Positions 1 to 5,101 of a stretch of 19,819 nt of DNA are shown in pieces (the stretch's first letter is position 1; each line of letters opens with the position of its first letter). Where the stretch lies: NCBI GenBank assembly GCA_934270705.1, contig CAKQQG010000031.1:1-19819 (forward strand), given 5' to 3'. The notes under the pieces are model-generated. The model was not told the DNA's origin. It was given only the letters and a program-made list of their open reading frames with translations, and made no database searches. The stretch comes from an uncultured Oxalobacter sp. (GTDB taxonomy: Bacteria > Pseudomonadota > Gammaproteobacteria > Burkholderiales > Burkholderiaceae_D). The position numbers and the translations under genes are program-made.

Positions 1-56
1 GAAACCGTATTACCGGACATGGGTTTCTTGCCGGTGACCTGGCAAACACGAGCCAT
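1..56 (-). CDS. rpmB: 50S ribosomal protein L28, 5' end only
   Basis: Reading the minus strand from the ATG at 56 gives MARVCQVTGKKPMSGNTV before the window ends, which is the characteristic N-terminus of bacterial L28, a structural protein of the large ribosomal subunit. Only 18 codons and part of a 19th are present. A strong ribosome binding site (GGAGG, plus-strand acctcc at 61-66) lies just upstream of the ATG and fixes the start. In proteobacteria rpmB is normally followed by rpmG (L33), which would lie outside this window. The leader (57-175) contains two small hairpins, described separately. Confidence 0.92.
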   Translation of the reverse strand, partial: MARVCQVTGKKPMSGNTV

Positions 57-85
57 GAGAACCTCCGAAATAAAAAAGCGAAGGC

Positions 86-162
86 TGAATTCTATCCGAA
101 AGGAATTCAAAAGACAAGAAAAAACAGAGACTTGTCGAAAACAAGTGTGTCACGATATTTTA
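86..162 (-). promoter_or_regulatory. rpmB leader with two hairpins and a candidate -10
   Basis: On the minus strand the region upstream of rpmB has an AT-rich stretch with TAAAAT (162-157) that could be a -10 box; I see no good -35. Downstream of it are two inverted repeats. ACTTGT/ACAAGT lies at 130-146 with a 5-nt loop. TGAATTC/GAATTCA lies at 86-109 with a 10-nt loop. TGTCAC also occurs twice on the plus strand (148-153 and 168-173), 20 nt apart. Ribosomal protein leaders often carry autoregulatory structures, but I do not recognise a described one here. Confidence 0.3.
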
Positions 163-240
163 ATTAATGTCACAATTTGAGCAGAACAAGCGGCAAGGTA
201 TTGTTTGGCAAGCCTTTTCGGGAAAAAGAAAGGGGAGACC

Positions 241-1059
241 TCAGCGGCTGCGCCGTTTCAGACAGCGCCAGATGATGCTGAGCCAGTCGCCGCCGCGCAG
301 CAGCAAACGCCCGCTGAATACATCGAAACCGGCGGATTCGATGCGTTCCAGTACACGCAGGCCGCCCTGTACGACAAGCCGGAGTTCCCAGCCGATACGC
401 CCGGGCAGTTTTCCGGCCAGCGGCGCGCCGGAAAGCATCAGCTTGCGGGTGCGTTCGATTTCGAACGCCATGAGCGAGCGCCAGTTTTCCGTCACTTCGC
501 CTCCGGCGATATTCTCGGGAGTCACGCCGAAACGGAGCATGTCTTCCATCGGGATGTAAATGCGGTTCTTGAGCCAGTCCTGCGCCACATCCTGCCAGAA
601 ATTGATGAGCTGGAGCGCGGTGCAGATGGCATTGGACATCCGGCAATTTTCCTCGGTCGCCGCCTCGTACAGATGCAGCATCAGCAAGCCGATGGGATTG
701 GCGGAACGGCGGCAGTAATCGAGCAGGTCGGTATAGGTGTTGTAGCGGGTGACGGAAATATCCTGCCGGAAAGCGGACAGCAAATTCCTGAACGGCTCGA
801 TCGGCAGGCCGAAATCGCGGATCACGCCGGAGAGGGTGACGAACAGACTGTTTTCCGGCGTTTCACGGTGTTCGATCCGGTCGAGTTCGCTATTGTAAAA
901 CGCCAGCGCCGCCAGTCTTTCATGCGGCGTCAGATCCCCTTCGTCGGCGATGTCGTCGGCGGTTCGTGCAAAACGATAGATCGCCTCTACCGGCTGGCGC
1001 AAATGCGGCGGCAAGAGAATGGACGCGACGGGAAAATTTTCGTAATGTTCGACTGCCAT
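241..1059 (-). CDS. hpnC: Hydroxysqualene synthase HpnC
   Basis: A 272-residue head-to-head prenyl synthase of the squalene/phytoene synthase family. In the three-enzyme bacterial squalene route, HpnD makes presqualene diphosphate from two farnesyl diphosphates, HpnC converts it to hydroxysqualene, and HpnE reduces that to squalene for hopanoids. The opening VEHYENFPVAS is typical of HpnC. The first aspartate motif RTADDIADEGD is at about 32-42, YCRRSANPIG at about 115-124 and the second aspartate motif FWQDVAQDW at about 154-162; all are intact and the length is normal. I chose the ATG at 1059 because HpnC proteins usually begin just before this motif. A GTG at 1086 would add nine residues; neither has a clear Shine-Dalgarno. 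hpnD, hpnE and shc are not in the window, so the gene is detached from the usual hpn cluster. A terminator-like hairpin lies just upstream. Confidence 0.88.
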   Translation of the reverse strand: MAVEHYENFPVASILLPPHLRQPVEAIYRFARTADDIADEGDLTPHERLAALAFYNSELDRIEHRETPENSLFVTLSGVIRDFGLPIEPFRNLLSAFRQDISVTRYNTYTDLLDYCRRSANPIGLLMLHLYEAATEENCRMSNAICTALQLINFWQDVAQDWLKNRIYIPMEDMLRFGVTPENIAGGEVTENWRSLMAFEIERTRKLMLSGAPLAGKLPGRIGWELRLVVQGGLRVLERIESAGFDVFSGRLLLRGGDWLSIIWRCLKRRSR

Positions 1060-1093
1060 GGCATGCCGGATGCTGATGGAAAGCACCTATGGT

Positions 1094-1123
1094 AAAACAA
1101 AAAACGCGGATATTGAAACCGCG
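1094..1123 (-). terminator. Terminator-like hairpin in the hpnC leader
   Basis: On the minus strand CGCGG (1123-1119), a 9-nt loop and CCGCG (1109-1105) are followed at once by TTTTTTGTTTT (1104-1094). This has the form of an intrinsic terminator but sits only 35 nt before the hpnC ATG. The small gene upstream (ending at 1372) already has its own terminator at 1269-1291. It may be a backup terminator, with the hpnC promoter lying between it and the gene, or an attenuator in the hpnC mRNA leader. A possible -10 (TACAAT, 1147-1142) lies on the upstream side. Confidence 0.55.
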
Positions 1124-1268
1124 CGGGAAAACGAAACGGAAATTGTATATTGAAATCAGCCGCTTCCGTTTGAAGTGCGTGAATAAACGCGGTCTGGAAA
1201 GCGAAAGAATATCAGACAGTTGAAGCGTTCATCTCATTCAACATGTCATAAACTGCGATCGGGCTTGC

Positions 1269-1291
1269 AAAAAAACGACAGTGTCCTGCCG
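1269..1291 (-). terminator. Intrinsic terminator after the 1372-1656 gene
   Basis: Minus strand CGGCAG (1291-1286), loop GACA and CTGTCG (1281-1276), with one G-U pair, are followed by seven T residues (1275-1269). It lies 81 nt past the stop codon of the upstream small gene. The whole structure is enclosed in a perfect 8-bp inverted repeat, GGGCTTGC (1261-1268) and GCAAGCCC (1307-1314). Confidence 0.7.
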
Positions 1292-1371
1292 GCGAAAGCC
1301 GCCATCGCAAGCCCGGTACGACAGGGCGGCGCGTTGTCCGGACTGTCGCAACTGGCATGCGCCAGACACGC

Positions 1372-1656
1372 CTACTGAAGCGTCTCGGGTGCGGGCGAGG
1401 GAACCAGCGGCGCGGAACAGAAGGCCTTGAGCGCCCGCAGATCGCCAGCGGCGGCTTCGGTATTGTCCGGGCTGACCATCGCGGCGGCTTCCAGAATATC
1501 CGCCTCGCTGCTTTCGAAGGTGATCATGAAAGATTCCCCGTCCCGGGTGATGATGAAAGCGCCCAGAATCTTGCCGTTGGACATCCGGAAAACCGGCGGC
1601 AAACCGTATTTCTTTTCAAAATCGCCGAATGCTTTTTCGATTGCATTTTCGTTCAT
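1372..1656 (-). CDS. Small hypothetical protein (94 aa)
   Basis: I do not recognise this protein. It runs 94 residues from an ATG at 1656 to a TAG. It has no signal peptide or membrane segment. The N-terminal two thirds look like a compact alpha/beta fold: a helix, then the strands GKILGAFIITRDGESFMITF, then an acidic helix. The tail is Pro/Ala-rich. A weak GGAAA lies about 8 nt before the ATG. It is followed by a convincing intrinsic terminator, which supports a real transcribed gene. The neighbouring gene at 1753-2010 reads in the same direction 96 nt upstream, and a weak hairpin (1695-1713, GGCG/CGCC core) lies between them. Function unknown. Confidence 0.65.
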   Translation of the reverse strand: MNENAIEKAFGDFEKKYGLPPVFRMSNGKILGAFIITRDGESFMITFESSEADILEAAAMVSPDNTEAAAGDLRALKAFCSAPLVPSPAPETLQ

Positions 1657-1752
1657 GGAGATATTTCCGTCAGGAATGAAAACAGGTTGTCGATGTCAGG
1701 CGGAACGCCAGACCCTTGCAGGACCGGCGCCGCAGTCCCTTTGTCGCAGCGA

Positions 1753-2010
1753 TTACAGGATCATGAACCCTTCGGGACGGTAATAACCGGCCTCCCTGAG
1801 TTTTGCGACCTGCTCATCGGTCAGCGGGAATCTTTCCTGCTGCTCGAAAATCCGGAAATCGCAGCCGACTTCCTCGACGATCTGAAGCGTGAACACGATA
1901 TCGGAACCGTCGATCTGGAAGCTGAAAGCCTCGTCCGGCAGTTCAAAACCCAGGGATTCCATAAAAGCTCTCGGTACCGTGTTGTCGTAGATGTTGTCGG
2001 ATTCGCTCAT
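1753..2010 (-). CDS. Small hypothetical protein (85 aa)
   Basis: Unrecognised 85-residue acidic protein starting MSESDNIYDNTVPRAF. The frame stays open upstream to 2229, but I placed the start at the ATG at 2010. The sequence AAAGG lies about 6 nt before it, and the residues encoded further upstream (rich in Arg, Pro and Cys) look non-coding. Visible parts are a strand-rich middle (FSFQIDGSDIVFTLQIVEE) and a C-terminal segment, PLTDEQVAKLREAGY, that looks like a short helix. No signal peptide or membrane helix. A candidate -10 (TACAAT, 2075-2070 minus) lies about 60 nt upstream without a good -35. It may be co-transcribed with the next small gene, but nothing shows a shared function. Confidence 0.65.
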   Translation of the reverse strand: MSESDNIYDNTVPRAFMESLGFELPDEAFSFQIDGSDIVFTLQIVEEVGCDFRIFEQQERFPLTDEQVAKLREAGYYRPEGFMIL

Positions 2011-2521
2011 ATCTAACCTTTCAGTGCCAGTGACCGGATACGGACAAGCGTCGCCGGTGAAAAACCCGTATTGTAACCAATTCAGGCAAGGATGCTCCAC
2101 TTTTTGCCGATTCCTCCGGCAGTCAGGGCACAGTGCGCGCGGGCGAAACGGCCAAAAGACCGGCACAGGGCGAACCGGGCGCTCCGGCTCTCGGCAAGCA
2201 CGGGAAAACGGTCGGAAAAGACCATGCACGACGACAGGGCAAAAAAAGGAAACACCGATGGAAAAGTGCCGTTTTTCGCCCGGAAACGGAGCGTTTTCTG
2301 ACGGGAACTGTCGTTAAAAAATCGTCCTTTGCACGAAATTGTGCGAAACTGCATGAAAAAACGCAATAACCGGTATCTGTTCGCCACGAACGTGTTGACT
2401 TACGGTACTATTATACCGAGAGAGATGCGATGGCATTTCCAGTGCGCCGGAGAGCGGGCGAAATACCCCGCCAGCGCAGTGAAAAGCCGCCGGAATGCAC
2501 ATCACAAAGCCAGGAGTCACA
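2011..2521. other. 511-nt gene-free stretch
   Basis: No convincing gene on either strand; the open frames here have poor composition and no ribosome binding sites. It contains the candidate promoter of the 1753-2010 gene near 2070, a short hairpin (GCAC/GTGC, 2331-2344), the inverted repeat at 2403-2418 described separately, and the leader of the repeat-protein gene ending in AGGAG just before 2522. A perfect minus-strand TATAAT (2415-2410) lies inside that inverted repeat without a matching -35. Confidence 0.5.
2395..2418 (+). promoter_or_regulatory. TTGACT plus palindrome, possible operator
   Basis: TTGACT (2395-2400) is followed by a perfect inverted repeat CGGTA-N6-TACCG (2403-2418). There is no -10 at the right distance from TTGACT, so I do not call a standard promoter. 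The segment resembles the XRE regulator's promoter at 6022-6050. That one, read on the minus strand, also has TTGACT followed by TACGGT and GTACTA and a 16-bp inverted repeat with a 6-nt spacer. It lies about 104 nt upstream of the repeat-protein gene. Confidence 0.3.
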
Positions 2522-2917
2522 ATGGGAACAAACGAATCTTTGAAAGCGCCGGGAGACCTACCGCGACAGGAAACCAGCGAAACGAAAACGGCCTGCACGC
2601 AGAACGAATGCCCGGAAGTCGCGGAAAGCAACGAATATTTCGAACAATACAAAATGCAGGAACCGGGTATCCGCTCCGTCAAGGCATGGTCGGACTTTTA
2701 CGATACCGAAGACCTGCTCGACGTCTATCTGGAAAAGCAGGGCTACCCCTTCCAGGCACATCCGGAAATCACGGACAACCCCGAAAGCAACGAATATTTC
2801 GAACAGTACAAGATGCGGGAACAGGGCGCACGCTCGGTTCAGGCATGGTCGGACTTTTACGATACCGAAGACCTGCTCGACGTCTATCTGGAAAAACAGG
2901 GCTATCCGACAAACTAG
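2522..2917 (+). CDS. Small acidic protein with two tandem 42-residue repeats
   Basis: A 131-residue protein of no family I recognise. After a polar, probably disordered N-terminus (1-34), two copies of a 42-residue unit follow at residues 35-76 and 88-129, 53 codons apart. The unit begins ESNEYFEQYKM and continues through AWSDFYDTEDLLDVYLEKQG. The copies differ at only four positions (Q/R, P/Q, I/A, K/Q). At DNA level 55 nt are perfectly identical (2682-2736 and 2841-2895), so the duplication is recent or kept uniform. The unit is acidic and aromatic-rich with a likely helix (TEDLLDVYLEKQG). No signal peptide. The ATG at 2522 is preceded by AGGAG at good spacing, which favours it over the ATG at 2495. 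It stands alone between gene-free stretches with a strong terminator downstream. Confidence 0.75.
   Translation: MGTNESLKAPGDLPRQETSETKTACTQNECPEVAESNEYFEQYKMQEPGIRSVKAWSDFYDTEDLLDVYLEKQGYPFQAHPEITDNPESNEYFEQYKMREQGARSVQAWSDFYDTEDLLDVYLEKQGYPTN
2624..2908 (+). repeat. Tandem duplication inside the small acidic protein gene
   Basis: Two 126-nt units (2624-2749 and 2783-2908) with a period of 159 nt, in frame. The central 55 nt (2682-2736 and 2841-2895) are identical, while the flanking parts carry scattered changes, some of them synonymous. Confidence 0.95.
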
Positions 2918-3004
2918 CGAAAAGGGCGCAGCCTGAAATCCTGGCAGGAACGCCATGCGATGCGTCGTACAGGAAACCCGAATACCCGATAGCCGGAACT
3001 TCGG

Positions 3005-3030
3005 AAAACCTCTCGCAAGAGAGGTTTTTT
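3005..3030 (+). terminator. Strong intrinsic terminator
   Basis: A perfect 10-bp stem AAAACCTCTC / GAGAGGTTTT closes a GCAA tetraloop of GNRA type and runs into six T residues. It lies 88 nt after the repeat-protein stop codon. The A-tract on the 5' side means it could also work on the minus strand. Confidence 0.85.
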
Positions 3031-3186
3031 CATGCCTGCCGCAAGAGACGGCGCAACGGCGGCTTCGTCATACAGGAACTGCGCCATCATGCGTTCCGGA
3101 AACATGGCGACGCCCGCCGGACGAACCGGAAGCAGCGACAATACCGCAATACCGATCCGGACAGTGGAGCCTGGGAAAACGGTGTG

Positions 3187-3208
3187 AAAAAAGCCGGCAG
3201 ACAAGCCG
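3187..3208 (-). terminator. Probable terminator after tRNA-Leu
   Basis: Minus strand CGGC (3208-3205), a 6-nt loop and GCCG (3198-3195) are followed by GC and six T residues (3192-3187). The stem is short, so the call is moderate. It lies about 17 nt past the CCA end of the tRNA. Confidence 0.45.
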
Positions 3209-3224
3209 TACAAACGGAAAGACA

Positions 3225-3310
3225 TGGTGCGAGGGAGGGGACTCGAACCCCTACACCGCAATGGCGTCAGGACCTAAACCTGGTGCGTCTACCAATTTCG
3301 CCACCCTCGC
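3225..3310 (-). tRNA. tRNA-Leu (anticodon UAG)
   Basis: On the minus strand the gene folds as a class II tRNA. The acceptor stem is GCGAGGG/CCCTCGC, the D-arm contains AAATTGGTAGAC, the anticodon loop is TTTAGGT (anticodon TAG), the variable arm is long, and the T-arm is AGGGG-TTCGAGT-CCCCT. The discriminator is A and the CCA end is encoded (3227-3225). The outermost anticodon-stem pair is a C-A mismatch. A TAAAAT (3334-3329 minus) about 18 nt upstream of the 5' end is a likely -10 box, but I see no clear -35. Confidence 0.95.
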
Positions 3311-3505
3311 ATTTGCACAGAGCACGCAATTTTACTGCATTTTGTCCGGTTTGGGATGGCTTGCCCCATCGCGCCGAATCTGTCCATCTTTTCATCCATC
3401 CGTTTACCGGGACATCACGAGGCGTACCGGAAAACCGGCATGTTGCAAAAAAATCAACAATCCGTCACCGCAGCGGGAGTGAAGTGAATGAACGGCACAA
3501 AAAAA

Positions 3506-3534
3506 GCGACGGCACGCATGAAGCAGGCTATAAT
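3506..3534 (+). promoter_or_regulatory. tRNA-Gly promoter
   Basis: A perfect TATAAT (3529-3534) lies 12 nt before the tRNA, followed by a GC-rich discriminator (GGCGGC) typical of stringently controlled stable-RNA promoters. The -35 at 17-bp spacing (GCGACG) keeps only the central GAC, and an A-tract lies just upstream. Confidence 0.7.
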
Positions 3535-3546
3535 GGCGGCATCGAT

Positions 3547-3620
3547 GCGGGGGTAGCTCAATGGTAGAGCAGAAGCTTCCCAAGCTTACGACGCGGGTTC
3601 GATTCCCGTCCTCCGCTCCA
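3547..3620 (+). tRNA. tRNA-Gly (anticodon CCC)
   Basis: 74 nt including an encoded CCA. The acceptor stem is GCGGGGG/CCTCCGC with one G-U pair, the D-arm is GCTC-AATGGTA-GAGC, the anticodon loop is TTCCCAA (anticodon CCC), and the T-arm is GCGGG-TTCGATT-CCCGT. It closely matches the E. coli Gly(CCC) layout. The outer anticodon-stem pair is a G-A mismatch. No terminator follows at once; the nearest good plus-strand one is at 3945. Confidence 0.95.
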
Positions 3621-3866
3621 TCCTTCCCGATCGGCCATGTCAGGCCGGAAAATTCCATGAAAACAATCGTTTGGCACGTTTTCTCGCGTGAGGCGGTGTA
3701 ATCCGGCATGACAATCCGGCTTGTGAAGTATCCGGCGTCTATGCCGGCATGACAGGATTTCCCGGAGAGCGGCGTTTTTTCTGTCGATACGGCATGCGCC
3801 GAACATGCGGACGGGGCGGATAACGGAGTGCGGGTGGAAGATCGGAGTACGGATGGCGGGGGTATA
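3621..3866. other. Gene-free stretch with REP-like repeats
   Basis: No coding region. It holds two copies of CCGGCATGACA (3704-3714 and 3745-3755). The second is part of a small stem CCGGC/GCCGG (3733-3748). A direct repeat CGGAGTRCGG lies at 3824-3833 and 3843-3852, just upstream of the sigma-54 site. A near-perfect -24 element TTGGCACG (3673-3680) has no -12 element at the required spacing. Confidence 0.5.
3704..3755. repeat. REP-like CCGGCATGACA repeats
   Basis: Two copies of CCGGCATGACA 41 nt apart, with ATCCGG boxes between them and a small internal palindrome. A third copy of the first ten bases occurs at 6109-6118 in another intergenic region. The shape recalls short extragenic palindromic repeats of proteobacteria, but a genome-wide count is needed to show a family. 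Confidence 0.4.
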
Positions 3867-3882
3867 TGGCACAGTTTATGCT
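3867..3882 (+). promoter_or_regulatory. Sigma-54 (RpoN) promoter
   Basis: TGGCAC (3867-3872), five bases, then ATGCT (3878-3882). The invariant GG (-25/-24) and GC (-13/-12) are separated by the required 10 bp, and only one base departs from the consensus TGGCAC-N5-TTGCW. The predicted start of transcription is near 3893. No gene follows on the plus strand; an intrinsic terminator does, at 3945. Confidence 0.6.
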
Positions 3883-3892
3883 TGCTTTTTCG

Positions 3893-3973
3893 TCGCCATA
3901 CCCGATCAAGCGGGCATGACATGTTTCTTTCCCCTTGAGTGACTGGGCCGGAATGTCTCCGGCCCCTTTTTTT
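3893..3973 (+). ncRNA. Candidate sigma-54-dependent small RNA (about 81 nt)
   Basis: The predicted start of the sigma-54 promoter at 3867-3882 and the end of a strong plus-strand terminator bound an 81-nt segment with no reading frame worth calling. It could fold as a 5' hairpin CCCG-ATCAAG-CGGG (3901-3914), then an unpaired pyrimidine-rich linker containing TTTCTTTCCCCTT (3924-3936), then the terminator hairpin with a T7 tail. The linker is complementary to Shine-Dalgarno-like sequence, and the layout suits an Hfq-type riboregulator. Promoter and terminator are seen directly; the RNA is inferred. I know of no described family that it matches. The alternative is that the terminator serves a long tRNA-Gly transcript. 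Confidence 0.45.
3945..3973 (+). terminator. Strong intrinsic terminator, plus strand
   Basis: A perfect 7-bp GC-only stem GGGCCGG (3945-3951) / CCGGCCC (3959-3965) with a 7-nt loop is followed by C and seven T residues. There is no T-tract on the other strand, so it works for plus-strand transcripts only. The convergent nuclease gene at 4002-4532 therefore does not explain it. Confidence 0.85.
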
Positions 3974-4001
3974 GCGGTCCGTGCCGTGCGGGATCGGCTG
4001 C

Positions 4002-4532
4002 TCAGTATTCGGACTTCCAGTCGGTTCCCTGTTTCCAGCGGGATTCCCAATGTTGCGAATAACGTCTGGCGATGTCGGGACGGTTCCAGACCACGATCAC
4101 GTTTTCGCTGTTGTTGTTCGCTGCCGACTTGCTGTAATTGAAACTGCCCGTTTCGACATGCTTGTCGTCCACGATGATGTATTTGTCGTGATGGATGCGG
4201 TAAGCCGATACGGTACGCAAGGGAATGTCGGCGTTGACCGCGAGATTCATGGCAGCCTTGCTGGCTTTGGAGCGGTTGCCTTTTTCATCGACGATGATGC
4301 GGACGTCCACGCCGCGTTTTTTGGCGGCGAGCAGGCTTTTCATGACGGCGGGGGAAGTGAAGGAATAGGCGGCCAGTCGCAGTTTCTCGTGCGAGGCGTC
4401 GATCACTTTCAGAATCAGGGCTTCAGCGCCGCCGTCAGGCGAAAACGCCGCCTCGATGACGGTCTGGGCGCGAAGTTGCGCCGAAAAGCATAAAATCAGG
4501 GCAAACAGGAAAAATTGCTGGAGCCGTTTCAT
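4002..4532 (-). CDS. Secreted phospholipase D-like nuclease (Nuc family, single HKD)
   Basis: A 176-residue protein with a Sec signal peptide (MKRLQQFFLFALILCFSAQLRA, hydrophobic core about 6-18, probable cut after residue 22) and one phospholipase D domain. The catalytic HxKxxxxD motif is HDKYIIVD, H115-K117-D122, followed by GSFNYS (129-134). One motif, a length near 150 residues and periplasmic targeting match the Nuc endonuclease group (plasmid pKM101 Nuc and its chromosomal relatives). Those enzymes act as dimers that share the active site and cut DNA or other phosphodiesters without metal. It is complete, starting at the ATG at 4532 with GGGAG about 10 nt upstream. It is not in an operon. 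A minus-strand TATAAT (4575-4570) is its likely -10. The true substrate, nucleic acid or phospholipid, cannot be told from sequence. Confidence 0.85.
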   Translation of the reverse strand: MKRLQQFFLFALILCFSAQLRAQTVIEAAFSPDGGAEALILKVIDASHEKLRLAAYSFTSPAVMKSLLAAKKRGVDVRIIVDEKGNRSKASKAAMNLAVNADIPLRTVSAYRIHHDKYIIVDDKHVETGSFNYSKSAANNNSENVIVVWNRPDIARRYSQHWESRWKQGTDWKSEY

Positions 4533-4569
4533 GGATGGATGCTCTCCCTAAAAAATGGATGGGACCGAT

Positions 4570-4575
4570 ATTATA
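4570..4575 (-). promoter_or_regulatory. -10 box of the nuclease gene
   Basis: Consensus TATAAT on the minus strand, 37 nt before the nuclease ATG. The -35 region is poor; TTCGTG (4600-4595) sits at a long 19-bp spacing and overlaps the inverted repeat at 4598-4616. Confidence 0.5.
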
Positions 4576-4597
4576 TTTCAGGAGCCGGCGTTCCCAC

Positions 4598-4616
4598 GAA
4601 AAACGCGGTGTTTTTC
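4598..4616. repeat. Perfect inverted repeat next to the nuclease promoter
   Basis: GAAAAAC (4598-4604), loop GCGGT, GTTTTTC (4610-4616). It could be a weak bidirectional terminator for the upstream small gene pair or an operator, because it touches the expected -35 region of the nuclease promoter. Confidence 0.5.
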
Positions 4617-4783
4617 AGAGCGCCATACCGTGACAGGCGATGCACGGTCATGCGGAAAACGGCAGGGGAGTCGGGAATGTTTTCGACGGGAAAACGAACC
4701 GGCAGAAGCGCTCGGATATCCTGTTCATGTCCATCGGGATCGGGGCGGGGATGAAAATACCGTCTGACGGTGCACAGGAACGG

Positions 4784-4809
4784 AAAAAACAGCGTGACCG
4801 GCCGTGCTG
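4784..4809 (-). terminator. Possible terminator of the small gene pair
   Basis: Minus strand CAGC (4809-4806) and GCTG (4793-4790) enclose a 12-nt loop and are followed by six T residues (4789-4784). The stem is short, with interrupted pairing further in. It lies about 70 nt past the stop at 4880. Confidence 0.4.
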
Positions 4810-4879
4810 CCGGAAACGTGCGGTACGGAAGGATGATGGATGGCAGGCGTGCAGGCAGGGTGCAGCCGGACTTCCCGTT

Positions 4880-5101
4880 TCAAACCATGTCTGTCCGGTT
4901 CAGGCGCTGTTTTTCCAGTATCCGGACAAGTTCGTCACGCAATGCATACAGCCGGTCGGTCACAAGACGCACTTCGTCTGCGCGTTCATGCAGACCGCGT
5001 GCGCGCAACCTTTCCTCGCGCTGCGTCAGTCCGTTGATCGACTGGACCAGCGCATGGATGCTGATTTCGAGTCCTTCCAGAATGGTGGCTTGTTCAGTCA
5101 T
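4880..5101 (-). CDS. Small coiled-coil hypothetical protein (73 aa)
   Basis: An unrecognised 73-residue, almost wholly helical protein. Residues about 5-65 carry heptad-like spacing of Leu, Ile and Val with many charged residues (LEGLEISIHALVQS, then RLYALRDELVRILEKQ), which suggests a coiled coil or helical hairpin. The ATG at 5101 lies inside the last codons of the upstream gene. The two frames overlap by 8 nt (5094-5101) and share ATGACTGA, so translation is probably coupled and the products may act together. No signal peptide or membrane segment. The frame extends further upstream but would run through the neighbour in another frame, so I chose the coupled start. Confidence 0.7.
   Translation of the reverse strand: MTEQATILEGLEISIHALVQSINGLTQREERLRARGLHERADEVRLVTDRLYALRDELVRILEKQRLNRTDMV

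Larger units (their letters stand above)
2918..3224. other. 307-nt gene-free stretch
   Basis: Between the repeat-protein gene and tRNA-Leu. It contains the strong terminator at 3005-3030 and the weaker minus-strand terminator of the tRNA at 3187-3208. I see nothing else in it. Confidence 0.5.
4533..4879. other. 347-nt gene-free stretch
   Basis: No believable gene. It contains the nuclease promoter region, the inverted repeat at 4598-4616, and the terminator-like hairpins of the small gene pair. One of these is at 4784-4809. The other is ACCGT-CAG-ACGGT, read on minus, at about 4758-4770 and followed by ATTTTC. Confidence 0.5.

Noticed and set aside
205..1095. A 296-codon plus-strand frame opposite hpnC
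   Set aside because: It is entirely antisense to a well-recognised hpnC gene, with no ribosome binding site or domain.
1753..2229. A longer start for the small gene ending at 1753
   Set aside because: The extra N-terminal 73 residues look non-coding, and the ATG at 2010 has a ribosome binding site.
2395..2417. A sigma-70 promoter for the repeat-protein gene (TTGACT with TATTAT or TATACC)
   Set aside because: The -10-like hexamers are only 8-11 bp from TTGACT, far below the usual 16-18 bp. I kept it only as a possible operator.
2329..3567. A 412-codon plus-strand frame
   Set aside because: It runs out of frame through the repeat-protein gene, through a terminator and across the tRNA-Leu gene into tRNA-Gly. 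Its composition is non-coding.
3225..3620. tRNA genes as attachment sites of an integrated element
   Set aside because: There is no integrase gene and no repeated copy of a tRNA 3' end in the window.
3673..3691. A second sigma-54 promoter (TTGGCACG with a downstream GC)
   Set aside because: The -24 element is perfect, but the GC lies 11 bp after the GG instead of 10, and sigma-54 does not tolerate this shift.
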